64,000 bases of DNA from assembly GCA_037783415.1 (NCBI GenBank), contig JAZGTN010000097.1, forward strand, positions 3,224,001 through 3,288,000, in the 5' to 3' direction. Origin of the DNA: Leptasterias polaris (taxonomy: Eukaryota; Echinodermata; Asteroidea; Forcipulatida; Asteriidae). The position numbers and the translations under genes were made by a program. Shown here piece after piece: positions 47,701 through 58,443 of the stretch. Below the pieces are notes generated by a model, which was given only the letters and a program-made list of their open reading frames with translations, did not search any database and was not told the origin of the DNA. Each line of letters begins with the position of its first letter. The stretch's first letter is position 1.

Positions 47701-50214
47701 CTGTTTAACAAAATTAACGCTTGGTAAAAAGTACACACTGGACTCAATATATGCCATAATAATGTCTATAACATTTTTACAAATTACAAACAAGAAAGAC
47801 CATACAGGAAGAACCTACCTTATACATCCAGTTTCTCAGTCAATCACAGAAAATATACACACATGTCAGAATACTCAAGGTTTGAGATGAGAGTAAAACA
47901 ATTTGTGCATTCAATACATACCTGCAGAAAAGAGAAAACAAAGAAGACCAAAATCAGCCTCGGGCATTTAAAACCATTCCTGATGAGTTTCAGCATTGGT
48001 CTTACTGTAATGAGGGTTGTTTGTGGCTATTTTGACATACCAGTACATTTGATGGACAGCTTGCTGGTAGAATCAATACTATTATTTTGGCCGATGTGTT
48101 ACATAATCAAAGCATTTAATTACAGTAGGGTTTCAAGATTAGCTTGTACAGGATTGATCAAAGGGCAGGATTTATCCAAATCAGTATCCCCCTCAACTCT
48201 TAATAGGATGTCATTTAATAAAAATATAAACTATTTCAGTTACGTAACACTACAAGCATTTCAATACGCTCTACTTTGTAAACAAAATCAAAGCCCAAAC
48301 AATAGTTGAATATACTCTTGCACATAACTCAGAATTAACCATAGGACATGCTTTAACAACTGGCAGATGAATGAAAGAAGTATGTACATGTATGTAAAAA
48401 ATATGTTGTATATATATATATATTTTTAGCAATGTATTAAAACAAGCGAAACACAAACTGAACAACACTTCTTTACATCATTAAAGATTAATAAGTAAAA
48501 GATACATTGTGCATAACTACATCAACAGGAAGTGTTATGGTTTGTTCTTTTTATGGTTTTTTTCCCCGCAAATCTAAGCAAACATAAAATTTAATTATTT
48601 CACAGTGGAAAAAAAAAATAACCATAGGCCTATCGGCTGGCTGTTTAAAATATATTCATTTTCCGACAATAAAACAATCTCATCGAACACAAATTGCTTT
48701 CACAATTTCAGTTTACCAACTTTATTTACACTAATTTCAGTTTTTAAGCCACTATTACTCCTCAAATACTAAGCAAGATCCAGATTTCCGCAATTGAAAC
48801 GGTATAAAATTACTGTTCACCTTCATGTTTTTGATGACCCCCCTCCATCTATTGATTATTTTCCTCCCATCCTCCTAATATTTATTCGAGAGTGACTCAG
48901 GGTTCAAGTTGAGGTCAGGAGTGATGCAAGATGGATCGAGGGTTCGTGCCGACACTAGGATTGGTGTTAATCATGAATTGTACACATACCCGTCGGTAAC
49001 GATGTGTCGTTTTGGTAATAATGTACTACGTTTGCGTCCGTGGGTAAACGTGTACCTTAATCAGCGACATAGAACAGTATTATACAGCATGTGAAACAAC
49101 AGATGCAACAAATACTGTCATTCTCCAGACTGGTCTCTCCATGGTTATGAGAGAAGACACAACAACCATGGTCAAGGACCTAGGCAACTTACAAAATCTC
49201 TCTACAGAAAAAAATAAGTAATAATAGCCAGTAAGAATTCAACCAAATAATTTTATGTGTTCCCATTATAGAAGAGTGATGCTTGACAGTTGAAAATGTA
49301 AAATGTTGTATCACATAACGAAACATATCAATTTGAATTTATAAGGCACTATTCCTTCAAGATCATAGTGTACAAAACAGTAATTAAAATGGATAGAGGA
49401 GCTTTAGGAAATAGAGATGAACTTACAGATTCTTTAATGACAGGAGGAAGATTGTTCCAAATCATTGGTCCAGCTTCACTGAATGTTTCATGACTCAAAA
49501 CACTGTTTGCACCGGGAACAAAACAATGTCCCGCATTAGTAGTAGTACTAGCCTATATTATGTTATCGGAATCATGATGGTACAGGTAAGTTGTTGTTTG
49601 ATGGAACAGATCATCACCCATTCAGAGACTAGGAGACCTCAGGAAGTGACAATTTCTCAGGAAGATCAATCCATGCTCCATTTATGACATTGTAATGTTT
49701 AAATGTAAGCTTTGCATTCTAATCTGTTGATCAGGGAAGCATGTTGTTGCCAATGTTCAATTATTAAGGTCAATGCCCATCTAAATAGGAACACTTGATT
49801 CCATGACACGATCTTAAAAATGAAGCGTAAAGCTGTACTTACACAAGGCTTCAGGCAAATTGTCTGTTAATGTATAATGATATTTAATAAGAGCAAGAAG
49901 AAGTACGCAGGATCTCTCTGCCTTAAATTCAACCTAAATTTTAAAAAAAATACAAATCCTCCTGAATTTAGTGTTATACTCCAATAGGATAATGTATTAT
50001 CTCAATTTGTCCATATTCTTTTTTATAGCATGAGGGCGCTTTAAACTGCAAATTTCCTTGAAACACAAGTTTATCATATTTTGACTGTCTGTCATGTTGT
50101 GTTTCCTGTAACAATGGCCAAATAAAACTATAAAAATAACAAATGGAGGGGGGGTAGTTCGCTTTACTTCTTAAAAATCATATGCGGTCAAAAATACTGA
50201 AAATTTATTATCAG
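47701..50214. other. unannotated region
   Basis: The 148-codon plus-strand frame at 47863-48309 has two hydrophobic stretches (residues about 38-60 and 68-88) but no family I recognise and no supporting splice or start context. It is not called. An (AT)n run lies at 48409-48423. A 'gagggcgct' motif is at 50032-50040. Confidence 0.3.
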
Positions 50215-50400
50215 TGCTCTTTAGTTAGAGATATCAGGTTGAATTTGTACTGCTTTTCACCTCTGTGGTCTCTGGTTTGAATCCCACCTTGGACCGGAGC
50301 CTTGCATGGATTGGCTTTGCAGTCCCTTCCTGATTACATGTTATTTCCCCCTGTTTATGGTTTTCCTCCCATATCTAAAACTGATGAGCATTTCTTCATC
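50215..50400 (+). mobile_element. SINE-like fragment
   Basis: The B-box-like 'gtctctggtttgaatcccacc' is followed by 'ttgcatggattggctttgca', 'gtcccttcctgattacatg' and 'tggttttcctcccatatct'. That order, 'ggattgg.tttgcagtccct' then 'ggttttcctccca', is one I associate with invertebrate tRNA-derived SINEs. The A box is not recognisable. Confidence 0.4.
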
Positions 50401-51349
50401 ATCTTCTCTAGTCACTTTTGAAGGTCCCTTGGTTTCATTAATAATATAAATAGTAAAAAAAAATGAAAGACTTCACTATGTCTGGCCAGGCAGCCAAACC
50501 AATGCTCATTATAAGAGAAGTAAGAGAAGTTGAATTTTCTCATTTGATAATGCCCTTTCTTCTTTTACTCCCATTGTCTGACTTTATATACACATTCTTT
50601 TAAAGGACTTCCAATTGACAAATTACTTGTATGCTCAGTCGCTCCTTATTTAAAAATCACTATCAAAACCGCAATGATACAATTTTGTTAAAAATTTGCA
50701 GCTGTGGGGAGAAAACACCCAGAGCACTTCAAGAAACCTCTCTCATTAATTGGAAACATATTATCAAAAAAATCAATCACATTTTGAATGTTTGGTGTAT
50801 TGTCGATCTACAAAGTTCTTGTTTGTAAGTCGCATTTTATCCAAAACTCAATTTGTTTATAAATAGTAGTAAGGCTGTGGGAGAAAAACTCGAAGCACTT
50901 GACGGATTAGCTATCACAGTAATTGGTCACATACTCGCAAATTCTCTACGGCACAAACGATCCTAGTATTACCAATTGGCAAACTTCTTGTTTGTCAGTA
51001 ACAACTTATATTGGCATATCATCAGAACCTCATTCATGAATCTCATTTCATTAGCTGACCATGTTTTGTGTAAAGATATTATCAAAATCTTATCAACACA
51101 AACATTCCAAGTATTTCCAATCCTGCAAAATCGTTGTTTGTCAGTTACAACTTAGTCAACTTAATTTTGCATCGGGGATAAAAAGTTTAATTTTGTTAGT
51201 CTAGATTATTATCAAAACCTCAATAGCACACCGTGAACCCTGGTTAATTTTTTTTTCTCTTATCATCAAATTCTCTGCAATTCGTAAGTTTGAGATGTTA
51301 CAGACAAGAGGCAATCTACACACTTGAAGGAACTGTTTTGAGCATCGTA
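50401..51349. other. unannotated AT-rich region
   Basis: Loose local echoes of 'tgacaaattacttg', 'ttggcaaacttcttgtttgt' and 'aatcgttgtttgtcagttac' recur about every 150-350 bp (near 50615, 50980 and 51120). They may be the remains of a long-period tandem duplication. No gene seen. Confidence 0.3.
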
Positions 51350-51700
51350 TCATACACTTCCATTGTAAATATTTTTGTCATGCAAGTTCGCCCCAAAAAA
51401 GGCTAACAGCCACTTTTGGTAAGGGGCTACAAGAAAAAAACATTTAAGATGAAAATAACTCAGGATAGCTGAAGGTATGAATTGATATTCCTCTTAAAAC
51501 AGTCTAGATTGTAGAATGGAGGGAGACATGCACCAGGCAAGGAGTTCCAAATAGATGCAGCACGTGGAATAAAGCTGTTGGGATGGCTCTTTGATCTACA
51601 TCTCAGCAAAGCAAGAGTGTAATGGGTGAGAACAAGCAGAAAGCCTGGTTTTGCGCTCAAATGTTCAACAACTGTATACGTAGGACAAGACTCTCAAAAC
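51350..51700 (-). mobile_element. 3' end of a non-LTR retrotransposon (LINE)
   Basis: The minus-strand frame at 51460-51660 reads HLSAKPGFLLVLTHYTLALL, then RCRSKSHPNSFIPRAASIWN, then SLPG, and later LDCFKRNINSYLQLS and a stop. The pattern SFIPRAA..WNSLP...........L..FK..I..YL is the conserved C-terminal tail of many LINE reverse transcriptases (CR1/Jockey-like groups). A 3' untranslated part follows on the minus strand, with 'aaaagtggctgttagcc' and 'ttttttggggcgaacttgc'. No catalytic reverse-transcriptase motif is in the window, so the copy is 5'-truncated and inactive. Confidence 0.75.
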
Positions 51701-52544
51701 CATCGACAGCTCATCTTGTTAGTTGAGTTATATTTGTGAATCTTTCCACAACATCAAAACCTCAGTGATCCGAATGTCCAAAGTAATGCGGAAGTGACGG
51801 ATGGGAAAGGAAAAACCAACATTGCAGCGCTCCATTTGGTCATATCTTATCGTGGCATATTCGCCAGAGATAAGTGATATGAATGTTTAAAATATCATCC
51901 AAGCGAGCGGTGACACTTGAAGCAACTGCTGATACCAGTCACTCAGTGGCCGGTTCAGAGGTCAGAAAAACTGTTGTTATTAATCCAGAGACAAGCAACT
52001 TGTTTGATTAACACAAGCCGCTGTGCAGGTTGCATTGATTATTCACATCCATATTTCCCCCAGGGGAGCAGTTTCACGACTTTAACCTCCTTCTTCTATC
52101 TAGGTTACGTTGCCACGGTTTTTGCCGAATGATGCATGTCATGACTGCAGGCAATGCTATTTAGGCCCAGTTCGTGTTTTCTATCACAATGGGTTTTTAT
52201 TGGCATTTCTTAGAGTCCACTTAAAGAGTGGGAGTATGCTCCGTAATTAATAGGTGGAAGAAGAACAAACTTGCAAAAAAAACAAAAAAACAACAACTGA
52301 ATAACTTGAAACTGCACAGAGAAACCCATTAGGATCCTAAGTGATTGGTAGAAAAAGAAATTGGTTTTAAATGGTAGGTAGTGAGGGGGAATGAGGGGGA
52401 ATTATTATCTGCAACTGCTACATTCATGAACAATGTCAATTGAGTCACTGCGACAATGAATTGCACACAATGCATTGGACTCCTTCGACTTATAATCTTG
52501 TATCTGGACATTCACCGTGATGTGTGCTGCATCTTTTTTTTACC
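51701..52544. other. unannotated region
   Basis: No gene or repeat recognised. Short frames at 51917-52132 (+) and 52329-52511 (-) have no domain. Confidence 0.35.
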
Positions 52545-52862
52545 TTACAAGTTTGATTGTTCATCACCAATGTAATCTACATGTTGAGCAAGAGATTTGT
52601 CTAAGAGTTTCACATGATTTAAATAAAGAAGAGCACCAAATGCTGAGAACATCTTAGACACCCCCACAGGCTCTACAGAAAGAAAAAAATCATAGGAAAA
52701 TTGACAAGATGAGAGACAATCATCAAGGTTGACTGACAATCCCAAGGATGTAGGCCTCAATCCAAACATTTGCTGAATGGAAAAACCCAGCAGGGTTTCC
52801 CAGATCAGCTCCCAAAGACAGTATCCCATTGACCACCAAGGTCGACAGGGTAAACCATCCAT
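52545..52862 (-). CDS. doubtful 105-codon frame, hypothetical
   Basis: The minus-strand frame starts at an ATG in a perfect Kozak context (accatgg, start at 52862). Residues 8-20 read RPWWSMGYCLWEL, which resembles the D-W-(W)-S-M-G-x-x-L-x-E-L stretch of AGC-type protein kinases. The rest does not continue as a kinase and no catalytic motif is present. Inside the frame a strong acceptor-like tract ('atttttttctttctgtag') precedes PVGVSKMFSAFGALLYLNHV and then VKLLDKSLAQHVDYIGD before the stop. It could be decayed coding DNA or chance. Confidence 0.15.
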   Translation of the reverse strand: MDGLPCRPWWSMGYCLWELIWETLLGFSIQQMFGLRPTSLGLSVNLDDCLSSCQFSYDFFLSVEPVGVSKMFSAFGALLYLNHVKLLDKSLAQHVDYIGDEQSNL

Positions 52863-55361
52863 GGTGAGTGAGGATGAGAGGAAAGGCTCTCTGAATATGT
52901 GGGGAGATAATGGACTCTAGACCTTCTTCACATCTAAATCAATGGGACCAGACCGAGAATTGGTGGACACAAAAAAATTGTCCCTTTTTTTAGTATGATG
53001 ATAATGTTTGTCATTTAATGATGTGATTCTTCTCGTCAAACTGGGACCATGAGGACATAGCATGATAAGGACAAGGTAGGGATTTGACTTGAACCATTGG
53101 CCGGTAATGATTACACTATGTAATGTATATCAAGGTGTGGAACCTTGACTCACAACCAGTCTTTTTTCAGCACCCTAACACTCATACAAATCTGCTCAAA
53201 AAACCTTTGGCATGGCGCATCCATCTTAATTTCCCCATTCAATTATTTGACTTTTCAAATTGAGGCTGGAATGAGAAAATAGCCTGGTCGTGTTTTTTCA
53301 TTTTTAAATAACTGTGACTGCATATTGGGCACAAAGGAACTGACGATCGACATAACTGCTGGTAAATGGCTTTTAAAAAAGTTCACCATCCTCACAAATA
53401 GGATGAGACAATTCCATTAAAGATTCCTCTATGCAACTAACTACACTAGAATTGCCCTAAAAATGTCATCCACACTCCTAAGTTATGCATGGTGTGCTTT
53501 TCACCACTTGCCATGTCATGATCTTTCAAGGTTGGAAATGATACAATACTTGAGTTACCATTTTGTCACAACTGATAACCATCGATGGAATGTTATGTCT
53601 CTTGTCAAAAGCTTAGCGTTGACAGTTGTGTCAGGAATACATGTTCATGCAACAAGAGGGGTCATGTTTCAAGTAGTGTGGTATTTTTCATACTTTTATG
53701 CATCCACACTTATTTTAATCCCATATCGATGAACTTATGCAAAAAAATTTTTTTAACAAATTTAACCAGAATATTCAGATTTTTGTAATAATTAGTAAAC
53801 TTGGATATTGGCATTGTGATTCAAATGTTTCCATTAAAAAATATGGGCAGATTCCTTCAACAAAAAATGCTTACAGATGGAGTTATCTTACAGAATAGGC
53901 CTATGATTTTCCATACATTTCCTTGTAAATAAATCTCTCTTATTCATCAATAGAGGGCGCCAATGCCTCATGCCATGCATGTCATACACAAGCCATGTGT
54001 AGTATAATAAAAAAGAGACATATTATACACATACTTTTGATCAATCAAGTTGTACTTTGAAAACGTCTGCTTACTTCCGGTTGGGTGACAGCTTATTTGA
54101 TTACGAAATTATGAAAGCATCTTTTCAATGTGGATAGTTTAAAAATATCTACAGATTTATCTACATCTATCCTCATTTAAAGTCCGGATTTGTGGACAGA
54201 AAACAATCTCTGCAGATTTCCTGTTGTTTTCCTTATTGCTGTTTTCCCGCAGTGTTTCTGTATACAATAGATTTGTATACAAGATGTTACTACCCACAAT
54301 ATTTTATGAGATACTTGATCACTATTCAGTGACCCTTTCCTTCTTATAGATTGAAAATACATCTTCGAGTGTGAGAGAACTTGGAATTTGCCAACTCATT
54401 CAAATAGTGTTTTTGATGACTATATAACAACAAGCCAACAGTCGAATTATAGAAGAGGCATAATGTTAATTTAGTTTCAGGAAATCTACTCATGTTTGAT
54501 TGCCTAGAAGTACGTCAAACCTCCTAAGATGTTTGTTTAGAAATATCTGTTTACAGTTTCAAAGATGAAAGCACTTGAACAAAAACATTAAATTCCAAGG
54601 TTGTGAGTTGTTTCAGATATGATTTTGAAACCTTCGGCCTATACAGCTTCTACCTCAGGGCAACATTTCATCTTGATTTAGTAAATACTTAAAACAAGTT
54701 TAAAGTGGACCTTCTTACAGTTTGTAGCCTTCATAAATGCTGATTCTCATAACATCTGCATAAGGCACCCGACTATTTCCACCTTTCAGCCTCAGTTTGG
54801 TTTAGACTCTTTTGCAATGGAAGAAAAAGCAAAATGGCTGCAGCAATAAAATAAAAAGGTCTACAATACATGCAGCAATCTGACAGTAGTATCACTAGCT
54901 TTTACCTCAGGGCATTGACTGCACTCACCGAGGACCTATTAAACACTGGCGCCCAGTGCAATAGCAGCAATACATTCAGAATGCTTATTTATAATGCATT
55001 AATGCATTAAATATACCCTGAGAATACTTAAAGCTATGTTTTGCTCTGAAGTGTTACATTTCATGATTAATGATGCTGGTGTATCTGTGACATTGAGATT
55101 CATGAATAATTTATAAAGTTTTCCCCAATAGGTGACGAAACTATGTCAAGTTCAATCAGTTTGATGAACATTCCAAGGACAAATTTGCATACGTTTTCTG
55201 ATGCCAGCTGTAATCAATAAATTGGAAAAAGTTACATTTTTGTTCTTTTACATCAGCTCATGCAACAGTTGGCTTCAAAATTGTTGTGCCCATTACAGCA
55301 AATACATAACACCATATTGTCTAATACGTGACTTGACTGTGAAACTGTCAAACAACATTTT
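52863..55361. other. unannotated region
   Basis: A CTCF-core-like site lies at 53947-53961. Overlapping frames at 53463-53788 (+) and 54177-54362 (-) show no domain. Confidence 0.35.
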
Positions 55362-55407
55362 GGGGGTGGGGGTAGGGGTGGGGGTGGGGGTAGGGGTGGG
55401 GGCGGCG
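55362..55407 (+). repeat. G-rich 18-bp repeat, G-quadruplex candidate
   Basis: Two exact 18-bp units (55362-55379 and 55380-55397: G5 T G5 TA G4 T) followed by G5 C GG. There are seven G-runs of four or five within 41 bases, separated by one or two bases, which is a strong G-quadruplex pattern. A further G10 run lies at 55468-55477. Confidence 0.9.
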
Positions 55408-57690
55408 AAAATGAATGAAAACGTAAATTGGCACATTACAGGTGAGGTTTTTGGTGGGTTTTTTTTGGGGGGGGGGGTGTTTGGAATTTATTTGAAAATG
55501 AAGGCTCAATTCAAGCCATTTTGATAACCACATGTATGGTGGGGTTTTTTCTAGAAAAATAAGTTTTCTAATTCTTGAAAAGCTCAGAGGGATGACAATC
55601 TATAGAATGTCTCAAAATATTGCAAAAGTGGACATAATAATAATAATGATATTGAACACTTGTGCGCCATGTCTGTCGTATGACACTCCTGGCGCAAACA
55701 AAAACAGGAACTCTGCTATACACATCTTTTGTTTTCATCAGTTCCACACTTTGTCTACAAACCCTGTTGGTGAACATAAAGATAATTTATCACAATAGAC
55801 CTTTATCATGGTGCGGACATCTTGATTTTTCTCAAAACTAAACCATTTGAATCAAATCAAGTCAAATCGAGGCTGGAAGAAAGAATAGTCTGGTTCCATA
55901 TTTGTACAAAGAATATTAGCATATATTACTGTTATTGGATACAGGAAACATGACCAAGATCGTGGCAGCATGACAACCTAGCATCTTCCAAGAGTGGGAT
56001 AGTTCACACGTTGTCACTTATAATCCCCATTCCTATACCAGCACTGTTTAAATGATACCCATGAACAAATTCAATAACAAAGTCACATTAGCTTAGAAGT
56101 GTTGTATTGAATAAGTAGCCATGCAGCTATCAAAGAAGCAGCAACGCCAACAAGTACATTTTCCTGAACAAGAAAAACACGACAAAAAGTGGAGGTGTAA
56201 ACTTCTGCCATGGGACGTATTTTCTAGGGCTTAATGCATTGATTCTAAATGTTGATTTTAGTGGTAATCACAACAGTGCCGAATATCGCATTCACATTCC
56301 AAGCTTTTCATTGTGTGTTTGTATGTATTAAACTCAACCTCCAACATCAAAAGCCTTCTATAAAATCACACAGAATAACAGCAGAGGGAGAAAAAAAAAA
56401 ACCAACAAAAACCCTCACCCTCAGCCTCCCATTGAAATCATCCAGCTATCCTGGCCCGGCTGTCTTTTCAAGCAAGTCACTTTCTGACTTTGAACAGCCA
56501 GGGGTCAATGCTCCTCAGGTGAGCTCTGTCACACACACACAAAAAGCCAATACTTCCCGTAGCTGACTGGAAACAATTTCCCAGCATCCTGCGAGGAAAT
56601 TTCACAACACCTAGAGGGCCCGGGGGCATCCCGCGACCGGGAAGTGTGCGATTTGTTCGGATTACTGTCCGTGTCCCAAGCGTGGCTGTAATTCCACGTT
56701 TCTCTAAACCCCCACTCGGTCCCCTGTTTAGGGTATTTTTACCTTGTGATTTGGGCGAGCGTGTTTATTGTTATTTAGTGGTCACAATCTGGCCAAATAG
56801 GTGATTCATTCGGTAATTTCCTGGCTGAGGTGCACATTGTCCAGATGCCATGTTTTGTTTTGTCGCTCACCCTATCTTCTGACGTTCCCTTTCCCTCCAC
56901 CTAATAATAGATCTACCCTTTCACATGTCCTGGCAGAGTCCCAGTCATTAGCTCTATGTGTCCAAACACATTTTAGGACATTCTGTAAACTTTCCTGTTT
57001 GTGAAGAGAATTCCAACGATGGAGATGCATAGTTGAGATATATCTTGATCACAGTGCACAGTTTGGAGAAAAGTGCATAAATCTACAACATTAAAAATGG
57101 CCGACTCTGACAAACATGGGGTAGTAACTCTGTAATGAAGTCTTTATTTTACCACACAGTGTAGTTTTGTTCAAGTGTCTGTATAGACTTTTTTCAAGTT
57201 GAAAAAACTGGTGAAAGTATAAAAGCATAACGATGACTCTGCCAAATAACATTATACATATTTCCAAATGCGGTTTTCATCGCCCTCCATGTTATTTGGG
57301 AAATCTGTTTAACGAAGACAGAATAACAAAGAATAACAAGTTCTCAGCTTTAAAAAATGGGGGCAAAAAGAAGAAGCAGAATCTCAACTGTGTTTAGACT
57401 CGGCAATGATTCATTTCAAATCAAGATATTAGAGAGTATGGACTGAGGCTTGGCACACTATCAGGAGTCCACTCTGACACAGCACAGGAGAAAACCCCAA
57501 ACCATTTGGTTAGTCAACATATAGTCAATCCTAACCTGGAAATACACAATTTGGTTCCCGCTAGAGTTTGATCCCTCAGTGGGTACAAATCAATTGTTCT
57601 CTTGCTACTGAGGTACTTTATTTAGCTCCATAATTCATCCTACAGGTATCACATCGTCACCCATTTGTCTCTCTCTTTCCAGCTCTCGAT
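55408..57690. other. unannotated region
   Basis: A locally GC/CpG-richer patch lies at about 56600-56720 ('gggcccgggggcatcccgcg' then 'accgggaagtgtgcg'). The 105-codon frame at 56249-56566 has no domain. A strong acceptor-like sequence ('tctctctctttccag') ends at about 57682 but runs straight into the poly-C tract. Confidence 0.35.
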
Positions 57691-57706
57691 CCCCCCCCCC
57701 CCCCCT
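57691..57706. repeat. poly-C tract (C16)
   Basis: Sixteen C on the plus strand. Similar long C runs occur at 59493-59514, 63279-63297 and 63688-63708. Confidence 0.9.
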
Positions 57707-58393
57707 TCGCTTCAGGGGTGATTCACCTCCGATTCCTCATCTAGACAGCTTTTTTTGGTCACAAGTGTTTTCTTATTTCTTTCCTGATGAATTTGTTTTC
57801 ACTTGATGTGCATTTCTGAACTGTGGCATGTTATAATTTTAATGTATTTTTTCTTTTTCGATGGGTGTCCTAGGACAGTGGACTTGACTGAAGATTTGAG
57901 AGCAATTGGGGTAGAATAATTAAAACTAAAGAACATTTAGGGAAAACTTAGGGATGAACATTATTTTATGCACTTTCATTGTTTCATTAATCATGGAAGT
58001 TATCATTCACTCATCAGACCTTTATAGCAATAACTTAAAAATAAAAATACACAAAATATCAGTAAAATTGTTTACATCTAAAATATTCAGATGCTAACTG
58101 TCACTATTTACTACTTTAAACAAAAATGTCAGTACATGTATGTTTTAAAAATGAACAATGTTGATTTTGGATTCTGTCTGAAGGCTAAGATAAGTTTGCC
58201 TCAAACAAACATGTTGTGAAGGCCGCTGGGGAATTCATAGGTTTTTGACCCCAGCGTTGGTTGAATTAGCAATCTTTATCCGATTGTATAAATTATTTCC
58301 AAACCCTTTTTTTTCTTCTTAACTTGATGGAAGTTTGATTCTGAAATGATATATTTTCAGGGACTAATTTTGTTCTTGGTGTGAGAGAAATTC
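57707..58393. other. unannotated AT-rich spacer
   Basis: No gene, RNA or repeat recognised. Confidence 0.4.
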
Positions 58394-58443
58394 TTGTCTC
58401 CCTAGTGGGCTAAGCCTCTTGTCTCCCTAGTGGGCTAAGCCTC
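58394..58443. repeat. 25-bp tandem duplication
   Basis: 58394-58418 and 58419-58443 are identical ('ttgtctccctagtgggctaa' then 'gcctc'). Perfect identity indicates a recent event. Confidence 0.95.

Noticed and set aside
47910..47935. Second 'ctgcag|gtatgtat' minus-strand acceptor like the one at 17411
   Set aside because: The following sequence has stops in every frame within about 27 codons and no good donor. The similarity to 17411 is limited to about 17 bases.
47863..48309. 148-codon plus-strand frame with two hydrophobic stretches
   Set aside because: No recognised family, AT-rich composition with many Asn, Lys and Ser, and no supporting splice or promoter signal. Reconsider if conserved in relatives.
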